Assembly (NCBI RefSeq): GCF_036250755.1 | Contig: NZ_CP109583.1 | Coordinates: forward strand, 1,984,001 to 2,048,000 | Reading direction: 5' to 3' | DNA length: 64,000 nt | From: Streptomyces uncialis | GTDB lineage: Bacteria; Actinomycetota; Actinomycetes; Streptomycetales; Streptomycetaceae | Shown here: piece by piece, positions 26,407-35,744 of the stretch | Layout: every line of letters begins with the position of its first letter | How positions within the stretch are numbered: the first letter of the stretch is position 1 | Notes under the pieces: generated by a model | Database searches by the model: none | Told to the model about the DNA's origin: nothing | Seen by the model: the letters and a program-made list of their open reading frames with translations, nothing else | Made by a program: the position numbers and the translations under genes

Positions 26407-26422
26407 GCGGAAATGTTTCCGC
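26407..26422. promoter_or_regulatory. Palindrome upstream of the NucS-like gene
   Basis: GCGGAAATGTTTCCGC has 7-bp arms and lies about 40 bases upstream of the GTG at 26365, a good place for an operator. No regulator gene is adjacent. Confidence 0.35.
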
Positions 26423-27361
26423 AAAGACGCCCGGAAGTATGAAGGTGGACGTGAGAGGCTGCGTTCGCACCACAGGAGACACGCGTCCCTTGGTCACCGA
26501 AAATGGGCTGGTCCCCCATGCGTCCCCCAGGGCGCGCGGAACAACAGCGGGAAGTCATGTTTTCGCAGGTCAGAGTCTATAGGGCGCCGCATGTAGCGAG
26601 ATCCTTCTGAGCGTCGGCTCTGTTCACTTGAGGTATCCATGGCTTCACGCCTCAGCAACCGACAGTTGGCGCAACGCACGAACAGACCGCGGTATGCGGT
26701 CTCCTTGCCGTCCTGGAAACCACGGATGCGTGCTGGCTATCACTCGGCGACCCCGGCGTCCATCTAGTGGTCGCCGCAGAGGAAATCCAGCTGAAGGGCT
26801 TGATGCCCTCACAGCGTTGCAGGCCAGCCCAGACGTTGCGACGAAGGGAGCCTGGGAGCGCCACTCGGGCCGTTGAGTGTGGGACGGGGCGCCGACAACG
26901 GGTCCACGAGATGCGCTCCGAGCGCCTCAAGCATCACTTCAAGGCGCGCCGTAGCAGAATCGTCAGGCGCCTGCGCCGCCCACCGGGTGCGTTGCCGCTC
27001 ATGGTCGCGGAGGTGCCGACGTCACCCGGCCCGTACAGCCATAACGATGACAAGCACCAGCACCACGGTGGCTGCCAGCTCCCGTCGCCCGCTAGGAACT
27101 TGACGCCGTTCGCGGAGTGGTAGATGCAGCCCTGCCGCGCTACATGAACGTTTGGGGGAGGGGAGCGCCCTCGGAAAATCCGTGCCGCATCCGTGTCTCG
27201 CCCATAGGCGAGATCATGACCCCCGTGGCCGAACAGAACGGACCACGTTCCACATCGCGTCCAGGCCCACCACCAACGATGACCGAGGGGCTGTCCGTGG
27301 CATGCTTAACCGACCTGGCCGGACCAGTTCTGACGAGCATCGATACACCGGTCTGACCTGC
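26423..27361. other. About 0.9 kb without a convincing gene
   Basis: Several open frames exist on both strands but none has a recognisable domain. The frame 26767-27123 has a protein-like start (MVAAEEIQLKGLMPSQRC) and then Arg/His-rich text. CGCAGGTCAG at 26564-26573 is one of five copies of this 10-mer found at module borders. The base composition is less GC-rich than the left side, fitting a junction between elements. Confidence 0.4.
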
Positions 27362-27445
27362 GCAGTTGCATCATCGCCCGATCACTGCGAAATACTTGGC
27401 AACAAGAGTACGAAAAGGGCTGTTGACCAGCAACTTTACTCTCGG
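27362..27445 (+). promoter_or_regulatory. Leader of CRISPR array 1
   Basis: The sequence before the first repeat contains TTGCATCATCGCCC and ends in TTTACTCTCGG directly at the repeat. The leader of array 2 has TTGCATCACCATCG and CCATCGCCC and ends in TTTACCCTCGG, so the junction is conserved. Leaders hold the promoter and the site for new spacer entry. Confidence 0.65.
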
Positions 27446-28516
27446 GTCGTCATCAACCCAGGAGGGTTCGCAACGCGGCGAACTCCGGTGCCCGTTCCTC
27501 CTGCTGCTGGGGTCGTCATCAACCCAGGAGGGTTCGCAACGAGGTGTTGGTCATGCTGCGACCGTAGGGAGCTCTCGTCGTCATCAACCCAGGAGGGTTC
27601 GCAACCCTTCTTGACGGCCTGGTCAGCTTCGCCCTGCAGGCGGTCGTCATCAACCCAGGAGGGTTCGCAACGACCCGGCGAGGCGGACGAGCGCTCGGAG
27701 GATGATGGTCGTCATCAACCCAGGAGGGTTCGCAACCGGGCGGGAAAAGCCACTCCACCGGCCACGGTCCCGGTCGTCATCAACCCAGGAGGGTTCGCAA
27801 CGCGTCAAGCGCTTCCTGATCCGTGGACGCTGTCTCCGTCGTCATCAACCCAGGAGGGTTCGCAACTCCGGCGCGACCGTGTGCGCCCGGTGCGACGGCA
27901 CGGGTCGTCATCAACCCAGGAGGGTTCGCAACGCCGTGTAGAGGGCGATGATCAGGCCGTCGATGCCGGTCGTCATCAACCCAGGAGGGTTCGCAACCCG
28001 CTCACCTCCTGACCGCGCCTGGTGAACCGCCCTGTCGTCATCAACCCAGGAGGGTTCGCAACGGTGATCCGGCGCGCCCGACAGCCGGTGCAGCACCGGT
28101 CGCCATCAACCCAGGAGGGTTCGCAACTGGGTGAGCTGTCCGCCACCCGGCCCGGCCTGGTCATGTCGTCATCAACCCAGGAGGGTTCGCAACAGCGCCG
28201 TCTGAGGCATGTCCAGCAGGGCGCCGAGGGGTCGTCATCAACCCAGGAGGGTCGCAACACCCACGGTGTGCCTGTGTCGCCCTGATACCACCACAGGAGT
28301 CGCCATCAACCCAGGAGGGTTCGCAACAGGTACGCGCTCCCGGTGAACGGGGTGACGAGGGTGGTTGTCATCAACCCAGGAGGGTTCGCAACCACCCGGG
28401 GTACGCGCAGCGCGGCGCGGCGGTGGTCGTCGTCATCAACCCAGGAGGGTTCGCAACATCGTTCACGCGTCGGGCGTGATATCGGCGCAGACCGTCGTCA
28501 TCAACCCAAGAGGGTT
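27446..28516 (+). CRISPR. CRISPR array 1: 17 repeats, 16 spacers
   Basis: The 29-base repeat starts GTCGTCATC, ends TTCGCAAC and has a short stem AACCC/GGGTT around the loop AGGA. Spacers are 36-37 bases, except one of 40. Repeats near 28099 and 28299 read GTCGCC, one at 28364 reads GTTGTC, one at 28231 lacks a base, and the last (28494) is truncated, so the right end is the old, leader-distal end. The first spacer (27475-27511) is nearly identical to spacer 7 of array 2. Transcription toward the cas genes is inferred from the leader. Confidence 0.97.
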
Positions 28517-28969
28517 GTCTTCCGCCGACGTAGGTCGGCACTGATGTGCGGACCCTCCCGGAAGGGGCTTTCCCGCGAGGCACCCGTGCGCAGTCTCGCG
28601 GGGCGAAAGGTATCGCCGCTGCCGGCCGGTCCTGTCCCCGGCGGTGTAGCCACGGCCCGGTCGTTCGCTCCCGGGGAGTGGACCGCCTTGCCGCGACTCT
28701 TCGGTAGCGCCGCCTCCCAGGTCAGAGCGTTTTGGTAAGTGGCTTCCTACGAGGAGATGCTGGCGTCCAGACGCAGGCCGAGCGGCGATCGGGGTACCAG
28801 ACCCCGGGACACTTCAGCCTCTCTCGGCACTGGAGCCTCCTATCACACACAAGGCAATCAAGATGTCATATGACAAGAAGTCACCACACGCGCCATTAGG
28901 CCGCCGTACGGTAAACAGCATGCAGGTTAGGCACGTTAGTGCGATGGTGCGCGCTCGCGGGTGGTTGAG
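28517..28969 (+). promoter_or_regulatory. Region between array 1 and cas6, with a palindrome
   Basis: There is no gene here. The last 150 bases are relatively AT-rich and hold the perfect palindrome TGTCATATGACA at 28864-28875, about 95 bases before cas6. It is a candidate operator for the cas operon. The first 200 bases have no feature I recognise. Confidence 0.4.
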
Positions 28970-29662
28970 ATGCGCGTGAAAGTCGATGTCGAGGCCGATC
29001 GGCCGAGTCTGGCGTGGGATGACGTACACGGGCCGGCACGTGCCGTCGTCTACGGGCTGCTGGAGGAGCATGATCCGGTGCTCGCCCGTTCGCTGCACGA
29101 CGACGGTTGGCGGGGTCACCCCCTCAAGCCGGTCGGGGTGACCAGTCCCCAGTTCAAGGGTGCGCCCCGGAAGCGTGGCGTCTACACCACGTCCCCGGAC
29201 GGTTCGGTGTGGTTCGGCTCGCCGGTTCCCGAGATCGCAGCTGCGCTCGTGGCGGCGCTGGCCGTCCGCACCGAGATCGTCTGGGGTGCGGCCCGGCTGC
29301 GGGTGCGCGGGTTCACCGTCGAAGTCGGCACACCTGCCGCCGTCGAGGGGCTCGTGGAGTTGGAGACGGCGACTCCGGTCGTCCTGCGGCGCGAGGGGCG
29401 CGAGCTGCTGCCTGACGATGAGCACTACGTCGAGCGGCTGCAGCACAACCTGTCGCACAAGGCCGACGTTCTGGAGCTGCCCGCTCCGCGTGGGCTGCGG
29501 GTGCTGGGGGCCGGGCCCAGGAGGATGTTCTCGGTACGGGGTGCGCCGCGGGTCGGGGCGACGGTCCGGGTGGGGATGGAGGCCGATCCGCGGTTCGTGG
29601 ATGCCGTTCGGTCGTGGGGGCTCGGTCTGGACACGGTGCAGGGGTTCGGGTGGATCCGGTGA
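28970..29662 (+). CDS. cas6: CRISPR-associated endoribonuclease Cas6
   Basis: 230 residues; ATG 28970 is preferred over an upstream GTG at 28961. Cas6 cuts the array transcript in each repeat, leaving the short stem on the 3' side of the guide. It shows the tandem ferredoxin-like pattern and the Gly-rich C-terminal loop GLGLDTVQGFGWIR that marks the family. A His near the N-terminus (DVHGPARAVVYGLL) could be catalytic. It is the first gene of the eight-gene operon; its stop overlaps cas8 (GTGA). The repeat stem AACCC/GGGTT and an 8-base TTCGCAAC handle are the expected substrate. Confidence 0.85.
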   Translation: MRVKVDVEADRPSLAWDDVHGPARAVVYGLLEEHDPVLARSLHDDGWRGHPLKPVGVTSPQFKGAPRKRGVYTTSPDGSVWFGSPVPEIAAALVAALAVRTEIVWGAARLRVRGFTVEVGTPAAVEGLVELETATPVVLRREGRELLPDDEHYVERLQHNLSHKADVLELPAPRGLRVLGAGPRRMFSVRGAPRVGATVRVGMEADPRFVDAVRSWGLGLDTVQGFGWIR

Positions 29663-31068
29663 GCCACGGGCCGCTGAGCACGACCGGTCATCCGTTGCAG
29701 CGCGCCGGGGCCTGGGCCGTGGCCGTCCTCGCCGGGAGGGAGCGGCCGGAGCAGGTGACAGCCCAGGACCTCGACGGCGTCGTCCGGTCCGTGCTGACCG
29801 ATGTCACGCACTGTGCTGTCGCGGCGAAGACGGATGCTGCGTACGACTGGTGGAAGGTCCTGTTCGCGCTCTACCCCAACTCCAAGCCCACCCATGCGGG
29901 CCGTCCGCGTGACAAGGCTCTGCTCAGGGAGGCCCTGGAGCCGATGTTCGCCCCGGACGGCAATGCGCGGGCTCCGCTCCCCTGTGTCTTCTGCGGCACT
30001 TCGTCATCCGTGCTGTGGGCCAAGTCGATGCTGCCGCTCTTCGACACCAGCAAGGCACTGAACTCGTTGCCGCCCGGGGTGCGCGGCTGGCCCGTGTGCC
30101 GGGGATGCCGGGTCGCCATGTGGGTGCTCCCGTACGGGGCGTGGGTGACGGCTGGCTCGGCGACGGTCCTTTCGTGCGACAACCCGTCCGCCGAGTACGA
30201 GTTCGCGGTGCGGAACGTGACCCGGGCACGGCGTATCGCCCAGACCGGTTTCTCCGCCCTGGGCGCGGGTGCCCGGCCGGAGCTGGTCGCGCTGCGGGCG
30301 CTGCGCGCGGCTGACGGCGAGCTGTCCGCGACCACGCTGTGGAGCTTCAAGAACGACAACCAGGAGCCGTGGCTGCGGGTGACGCGGACACGCCGGGCGG
30401 TTCCGCGGTTCCTCGCGGCGGTGGACGGCAACAGGGTTCTGCGGCGGGGCTGGCGGCTTCTGGAGCTGGCGCTCACCCAACGGGACGGTCAGGGCCGGGT
30501 ATCCGCCGACGGGGCGGGGGAGGCCGCGCGGCTCGTGTTCGAGGCCGAGGACGGGCGCAGCCGCTCCCTGCTGTCCCAGATCCACCGTTTGCTGTGGGAC
30601 ACCGGCCGGTGGACCGGCGGGGATCGTGCGGCGCTGACCCGGCTGGCCCTTCGTTACGAGAAAGAGGTGCACGGCATGGAGCCGGACCTGAATGGCGTGG
30701 CGACGTTGATCGCCGACTGGATCGAGCACGGGAGCGGCAGTCCCCGCGGGCGGCTGGCGGAGTACCGGAATGCCGGGCTGAGCGGCTACCAGCTGGGGCA
30801 GCTGCTGTATCAGGCGGCCTTCCGGCTGAAGCTGAACGGGCGGAAGGCCGCCACCGATCCCGAAGCGTGGCGGCCGTTCATCGAGAAGCGGTCCCGCGCC
30901 TGGGAGCACCGCATGCTGCTGGGGGCCGAGGTGCTGCGGATCCTCGGTGAGCGTGGCATCGAGGTCGCCGAGCCGCCGCAGGATCCGCAGGAACGTGAGC
31001 GGGTCGAGGAACTGCTGAACCAGCCCGTGCTGGCGGCGGATGACGAGTACTACTTCGGAGGGGCGTAA
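29659..31068 (+). CDS. cas8: Cascade large subunit Cas8 (Cst1/Cas8a-b type)
   Basis: 469 residues from GTG 29659, which overlaps the cas6 stop. The large subunit recognises the PAM and helps load Cas3. A zinc-ribbon pair, CVFC (Cys109, Cys112) and CRGC (Cys147, Cys150), is typical of the Cst1-type Cas8 found with DevR-type Cas7. The rest is helical with low general conservation, so the family call rests on this ribbon, size and position. The C-terminal third (LSGYQLGQLLYQAAFRLKLN) may stand in for a small subunit. It is followed directly by cas7 (TAATG). Confidence 0.75.
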   Translation: MSHGPLSTTGHPLQRAGAWAVAVLAGRERPEQVTAQDLDGVVRSVLTDVTHCAVAAKTDAAYDWWKVLFALYPNSKPTHAGRPRDKALLREALEPMFAPDGNARAPLPCVFCGTSSSVLWAKSMLPLFDTSKALNSLPPGVRGWPVCRGCRVAMWVLPYGAWVTAGSATVLSCDNPSAEYEFAVRNVTRARRIAQTGFSALGAGARPELVALRALRAADGELSATTLWSFKNDNQEPWLRVTRTRRAVPRFLAAVDGNRVLRRGWRLLELALTQRDGQGRVSADGAGEAARLVFEAEDGRSRSLLSQIHRLLWDTGRWTGGDRAALTRLALRYEKEVHGMEPDLNGVATLIADWIEHGSGSPRGRLAEYRNAGLSGYQLGQLLYQAAFRLKLNGRKAATDPEAWRPFIEKRSRAWEHRMLLGAEVLRILGERGIEVAEPPQDPQERERVEELLNQPVLAADDEYYFGGA

Positions 31069-32123
31069 TGGCGTATCTGGCGGGCAGGATGCTGATCTCT
31101 GTGGAGGCCGGGGCCCCGAACAACGGCAAGGGCGAGGACACGACGGCACGGGTGAAGTACGCCACCGTGCGTGGCCGCCGCCACCCTTATGTCTCCGCGC
31201 AGGCGGTGCGCCGCTGGATCAGGGACGGGATGGCGGGGCGGGGCGCGCCCGCGTCGCCCGTGACCCGGGTGGGCAAGGCGCAGAACCGGGCGCAGAAGGC
31301 CAATACCGATGCGGATCCGATCACGTACGCGGATGACGATCTGTTCGGGTACATGCGTGCGGGTGCGAAGAAGGACGATGCCGCTACGACGCTGCGTGAC
31401 AGTCCGTTCATGCTCGGTACGCTGATGTCCGTGGCGCCGGTGCATCCGACGGAGGACTTCGGGGTGATGTCGCGCGGGGTGGGTGAGCCGGTTCTGCACG
31501 GGCACGAGTTCTACACCGCCGATCTGGCGGCCCCGTTTCTGTTCGATCTGCCGAGGGTCGGCACGTTCACGCTGCCGAATGCCGACGGTGTGGGGCGGCC
31601 GAACTATCTCACGCAGGAGCAGGCTCTCCAGGTCGCGCAGGCGGCGGCGTTGGGCGCGGGGACGGAGGTGTTCCGCGGTCAGGGTGCGGTGCGTCTGCCG
31701 GTGAAGGAGCGTCGGCACCGGGCGGCGCTGCTGCTGGAGGCGGTCGCTCATCTCCACGGGGGTGCCAAGCAGGCCCTGCATTACGGGGACCGGGTCCCGT
31801 CCCTGATCGTCATGGTGCCGTTCAAGGGGGGCGTCAATCCGCTCGCGCATGTGATCACAGGTGATGAGGGCGGTCTGCTGGTGCGGGGCGATGTGCTGCG
31901 CAAGGAGCTGGCGGCGTGGAACGGGGAGTGGATCCCGCCGGTCCGGGTGGGGTGGCGGCCCGGATTCCGTGACGATCTGCGGGCGGATTTCGAGAAGGAG
32001 TGCGCGCAGGAGATCGCCGACGGCACCATTGTCGTGGACCATCCTCGTACGGTTCTGCTCGGTCTGGCGTCGGAGATGCGCGGCGGCGCGTTGGACGCCT
32101 GGTTCGACGACGCGGCTCAGTGA
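31068..32123 (+). CDS. cas7: Cascade backbone subunit Cas7 (Cst2/DevR family)
   Basis: 351 residues; Cas7 forms the filament that holds the guide RNA. The N-terminus LAGRMLISVEAGAPNNGKGE, then YATVRGRRHPYVSAQAVRRW, is the Cst2/DevR signature. A Gly-rich segment (VLHGHEFYTADLAAPFLFDL) and RRHRAALLLEAVAHLHGGAK follow. ATG 31068 overlaps the cas8 stop by one base; the stop in turn overlaps the cas5 start. DevR-type Cas7 places the system in subtype I-B. Confidence 0.9.
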   Translation: MAYLAGRMLISVEAGAPNNGKGEDTTARVKYATVRGRRHPYVSAQAVRRWIRDGMAGRGAPASPVTRVGKAQNRAQKANTDADPITYADDDLFGYMRAGAKKDDAATTLRDSPFMLGTLMSVAPVHPTEDFGVMSRGVGEPVLHGHEFYTADLAAPFLFDLPRVGTFTLPNADGVGRPNYLTQEQALQVAQAAALGAGTEVFRGQGAVRLPVKERRHRAALLLEAVAHLHGGAKQALHYGDRVPSLIVMVPFKGGVNPLAHVITGDEGGLLVRGDVLRKELAAWNGEWIPPVRVGWRPGFRDDLRADFEKECAQEIADGTIVVDHPRTVLLGLASEMRGGALDAWFDDAAQ

Positions 32124-32818
32124 CCGGGGTGTCGTACGCGGAGCCGCTCCCGGCGTGGAGGCTGACGTTCTACGCGCCTGTGGCGTCCTTCAGGGATCCG
32201 TTCTTCCCCGGGCTCGCCCGCGGGCTTCCGGTGCCGCCGCCGTCCACGGTGCGGGGCCTGCTCGCCGCGGCGACCGGGGCGCCGTACGAGTCGTTGGCCT
32301 TCGGTATGGCCGCCTGGTCGGAAGGCGAAGGGGTGGACGCGGAGACCTACCATCCGATCGACGCGGGCGGCGCCAATCCTGCCGTGTCGGGGCGCGTGCG
32401 CCCGGGCAAGGGCGGGATGACCCTGCGGACCCGTCCGTTCCTCACCGGTGTGCATCTGACGGTGTGGCTGCCGGAGGAGGCGGGCGACCGCGTCGCCCGC
32501 GCGTTCCGGCGCCCGCAGTGGGGGCTCCGGCTGGGCCGCTCGCAGGACCTGGTCCACCTTGAGGAACGGTTGGAGGTGGTGCTCAGGCCCGTCACGGAGG
32601 CGGTCGTGGGCTCGGCCCTGGCCCCGGCCACCGGCCATGACGTGCCGTACGCGGTCACGCACCGTATGGCGGCGTCCGTGTCGGCGGACCGGATGACCAC
32701 CCGCTGGACCGACTACCTGTGGTGCGACAGGCCCGCAGGCAGGCACCCGGTGCGCGGCGCCCTGGAAGACGGCAGCTACCAGGGGAAAGGGCAAGCCTTG
32801 TGGCTCCTGGAGCCGTGA
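32120..32818 (+). CDS. cas5: Cascade subunit Cas5 (Cas5t type)
   Basis: 232 residues. Cas5 caps the 5' handle of the guide RNA. AWRLTFYAPVASFRDPFFPG, then LPVPPPSTVRGLLAAATGAP, is the characteristic N-terminal region of Cas5, and a second ferredoxin-like half follows. GTG 32120 overlaps the cas7 stop; TGA 32816-32818 overlaps the cas3 GTG. An in-frame extension upstream is shadow of cas7. Confidence 0.88.
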   Translation: MTGVSYAEPLPAWRLTFYAPVASFRDPFFPGLARGLPVPPPSTVRGLLAAATGAPYESLAFGMAAWSEGEGVDAETYHPIDAGGANPAVSGRVRPGKGGMTLRTRPFLTGVHLTVWLPEEAGDRVARAFRRPQWGLRLGRSQDLVHLEERLEVVLRPVTEAVVGSALAPATGHDVPYAVTHRMAASVSADRMTTRWTDYLWCDRPAGRHPVRGALEDGSYQGKGQALWLLEP

Positions 32819-35226
32819 CCGGCCCGCCACCGCGGCGGACGTCCCTCGACGACGTCCGGGCGAAGTCGAGACCCGCTCACGACCGGGAGCGGCTCACCAC
32901 CCACTCCCGCACGGTCCACGCCGCGGTCGGTCCGATCGAGGAACGCATCGGGAACGCGGGCGTCCTCGCCGACGCTCCATCCTTCTGGTCCCGCGTCCGG
33001 ATGGCCGCGCTCCTGCACGACGCGGGGAAGATCGCCGAAGGCTTCCAGCGCCAGATCGACATCGGCGGCACCCCCTGGGGTGAACGGCACGAAGTGCTGT
33101 CCCTCGCCTACGTCGACCTGATCGCGGAAGCCACCACGTGGACCGAGGAGGACCGCCTGATGGTGGCCACGCTCGTGGCCACCCATCATCGTGCCCTGAT
33201 CGTCGACGGCAACAGCGGCCACACAGGCAAACCGGCCCTCAGCCGGCAGTACAACAAGGAGACCGACTGGAACGAGGCCTTCGGCACCAGTTCCGACCCC
33301 AGGACAGGCGAGGCCGTACTGCAAGTGCCGCGCTTCCTGCACCGGGAGTGGCTGGCGTGGCTCTGCGGATATCTGACGGCCGATCCGCCCGCGACCGCCC
33401 CCGGGGACCCGTCACTGGCCCACCGGGCCCAGCGCACGCTGGAGGGGCTGCTGGACATGTGGCGGCATCCCGTCAAACCTCATCAAGGGCTGCTCGCCGT
33501 CCTCGCCCAGGGTGCGCTCACGCTGGCCGACCGGTCCGGTTCCGCCCATATCGGCCTCCAGACCCATATGCCGCTGGCTCCCGACTACCTGACGCGACTG
33601 CCGTACGACCCCTATGCCCACCAGCGGCAGGCCGCGGACGCCTCGGGCCATCTGGTGCTGGTCGCGCCGACCGGCAGCGGCAAGACCGAGGCCGGGCTGG
33701 CCTGGGCCGCCGCGCAGACGCGGACCATGCCCGGACTCCCGCGTGTCGTGTGGACGCTGCCCTACCGGGCGTCGCTGAACGCGATCCGCCGCCGCTTCGC
33801 CGACACCCTGCTCCCCGGGCCCGGCGAGCGGAAGGCCGACATCGGACTGCTGCACGGCACCGTTGCCCAGACACTCCTCACCGAGGCTCTCGAGGACGAC
33901 TGCGCCCCCGGTGATCCCCATACCGCACCGACGGCGGACCTGGCACGGAAGGCACGCGCCCAGGCCAACGCGATGCGGTTGTTCACCCAGCGGCTCCGGG
34001 TGGCAACCCCGCACCAGCTCCTCAGCGCAGCGATCGCCGGACCCGCGTACTCCTCCGTACTCCTCGAACAGGCGAACGCGGTCTTCGTCCTGGACGAACT
34101 GCACGCCTACGAACCCGACACCTTCGGGCGACTGTGTGCCGCCGTGCGGTTGTGGGAACGGCTCGGAAGCCGGTTCGCCGTCCTCTCGGCGACTCTCTCC
34201 CATGTGATGACGGAGATCATCGAGGAGAGCGTCGGACAACCGGTCACCGTCCACCGGGCGCCGGAAGGCACCAGTCCCGTACGGCACCGCCTGACGCTGG
34301 ACGATTCCCCGGTCGACGCACCGGAGGGAATCGAGCGCCTGCGGGCCTGGCTACGCGACGGGCAGAGCGTCCTCGTCGTCACCAACACGGTCGCCCGCGC
34401 CCAGAACCTGTACGAGCAGCTGGCCGAGGACGCCCGCGAAGCGCTGCCCTCCGATCCGTGCGCCGCCATGCTGCTGCACTCGCGCTTCAGGAACGGCGAC
34501 CGGGACGCCATCGAGAAGGCGCTGCTGCGACGGCACCCCGAACGCCGGCCGGGCGAACCGGCGCGTCGCGGCGGTCTCGTCGTCGCCACTCAGGTGGTGG
34601 AGGTGTCCCTCCAGCTCGACTTCGACCGGGGGGCCGTGGAATGCGCGCCGGTGGAAGCCGTCGCCCAGCGCGCGGGACGCGTCAACCGGCGTGGCCTTCA
34701 CCCCGACGGCCCGGTCGAATTCCGCGTCCACCGGCCCGACAGGCACCTCCCCTACGCGCAGGGGGCGATGAACGCCTCCTGGGAGGCCCTCGAAGGTCTC
34801 GTCGCCGCCGGAGCGACGACCCTGAGCGAACAGGACATCGACGAACTGCTCCGCCGCGCCTACGCCACCGAGTGGGGCACGACATGGGCGGAGGAGGCGC
34901 GCCGCCATCGTGACGCCTTCACTGAGCACTTCCTCACCTTCACCGACCCGTTCCACGACAGGACCGAGTTCGCCCGGGAGCTGACCCGCGCCTTCGACAG
35001 TGTGGAGGTCCTGCACCACGAGGACGTGGCCGAGTACCGGGAACTGACCCGGGGAAAGAAGGGCGACCCGCTGCTGGCCTCCCGGCTCCTGATCCCGCTG
35101 CGCCTGGGGCAGCTGCATGCCTTCGCCTGCTCCTACGACCCGCATCTGAGGATCCACATCAGCCAAGGCATGTACGACAACGTCCTCGGCCTGCAGCCCC
35201 CCGCCGGCCAGGAGACCATCCTGTGA
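32815..35226 (+). CDS. cas3: CRISPR-associated helicase-nuclease Cas3
   Basis: 803 residues. The HD nuclease comes first: His22, His30, His68-Asp69 in LLHDAGKI and His124-His125 in ATHH. The SF2 helicase follows with Walker A PTGSGKTEAG near 285, Walker B FVLDELHAYEP near 427 (DELH in place of the usual DExH forms), SATLS, and motif V/VI VVEVSLQLDFDRGA to VAQRAGRVNRRG. It degrades target DNA marked by Cascade. All key residues are present, so it should be active. GTG 32815 was chosen for its overlap with cas5; upstream in-frame codons lie inside cas5. Confidence 0.93.
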   Translation: MTGPPPRRTSLDDVRAKSRPAHDRERLTTHSRTVHAAVGPIEERIGNAGVLADAPSFWSRVRMAALLHDAGKIAEGFQRQIDIGGTPWGERHEVLSLAYVDLIAEATTWTEEDRLMVATLVATHHRALIVDGNSGHTGKPALSRQYNKETDWNEAFGTSSDPRTGEAVLQVPRFLHREWLAWLCGYLTADPPATAPGDPSLAHRAQRTLEGLLDMWRHPVKPHQGLLAVLAQGALTLADRSGSAHIGLQTHMPLAPDYLTRLPYDPYAHQRQAADASGHLVLVAPTGSGKTEAGLAWAAAQTRTMPGLPRVVWTLPYRASLNAIRRRFADTLLPGPGERKADIGLLHGTVAQTLLTEALEDDCAPGDPHTAPTADLARKARAQANAMRLFTQRLRVATPHQLLSAAIAGPAYSSVLLEQANAVFVLDELHAYEPDTFGRLCAAVRLWERLGSRFAVLSATLSHVMTEIIEESVGQPVTVHRAPEGTSPVRHRLTLDDSPVDAPEGIERLRAWLRDGQSVLVVTNTVARAQNLYEQLAEDAREALPSDPCAAMLLHSRFRNGDRDAIEKALLRRHPERRPGEPARRGGLVVATQVVEVSLQLDFDRGAVECAPVEAVAQRAGRVNRRGLHPDGPVEFRVHRPDRHLPYAQGAMNASWEALEGLVAAGATTLSEQDIDELLRRAYATEWGTTWAEEARRHRDAFTEHFLTFTDPFHDRTEFARELTRAFDSVEVLHHEDVAEYRELTRGKKGDPLLASRLLIPLRLGQLHAFACSYDPHLRIHISQGMYDNVLGLQPPAGQETIL

Positions 35227-35744
35227 GCCCCGGCCCCGAACCGCCGGCCGAAGACCAGACCGCCGTCGGCGGCGTGCACATCAAATACCTCGTCCACTGT
35301 CCCCGCCAGCTCTGGCTGTACGCCCGCGGATACCGCCCCGAGCAGCGCAGCGACCTGGTCGCCTTCGGCGAAGTCGTCGACGACACCACCTTCACCCGGC
35401 GCCGCGACGTCGACCTCGGCGAGGCGAAGATCGACTGGGTGACGACCGGCGCCGTCATCCACGAGACGAAGTCCTCCCGCGCCCCGGCACCCGGACACAC
35501 CGCCCAGGTCAGGCACTACTGCCTGCTCCTGGAGCGCCGCGGGGTCAACGTCCGGGGCGGCGTCGTCCACTACCCCCTGATCCGCCGCACCACGGATGTC
35601 GTCTGGGACGACGGCGCCCGCACCGAAGCCGAGGACACGGAAGCGAAGGCACAGACCGTCATCGCCGCGTCCACCGCACCCGACCGGCTGCTCCGCAGCA
35701 AGTGCCGCGGATGCTCCTACCTCGACTACTGCTGGGGAGACTGA
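35223..35744 (+). CDS. cas4: CRISPR-associated exonuclease Cas4
   Basis: 173 residues. Cas4 trims pre-spacers and selects the PAM during adaptation. It has the Fe-S cysteines: one in VHCPRQLWLY near residue 27 and three in CRGCSYLDYC at the C-terminus. The RecB-type nuclease core is marked by ETKSS near residue 81 and a preceding Asp (AKIDWV). GTG 35223 overlaps cas3 and the stop overlaps cas1 (TGATG). Confidence 0.9.
   Translation: MSPGPEPPAEDQTAVGGVHIKYLVHCPRQLWLYARGYRPEQRSDLVAFGEVVDDTTFTRRRDVDLGEAKIDWVTTGAVIHETKSSRAPAPGHTAQVRHYCLLLERRGVNVRGGVVHYPLIRRTTDVVWDDGARTEAEDTEAKAQTVIAASTAPDRLLRSKCRGCSYLDYCWGD

Noticed and set aside
26767..27123. 118-codon frame before CRISPR array 1
   Set aside because: The first 40 residues look protein-like but there is no motif, no ribosome site, and the rest is Arg/His-rich.
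27152..28285. Open frames running through CRISPR array 1
   Set aside because: They consist of translated repeats; the array explains them.
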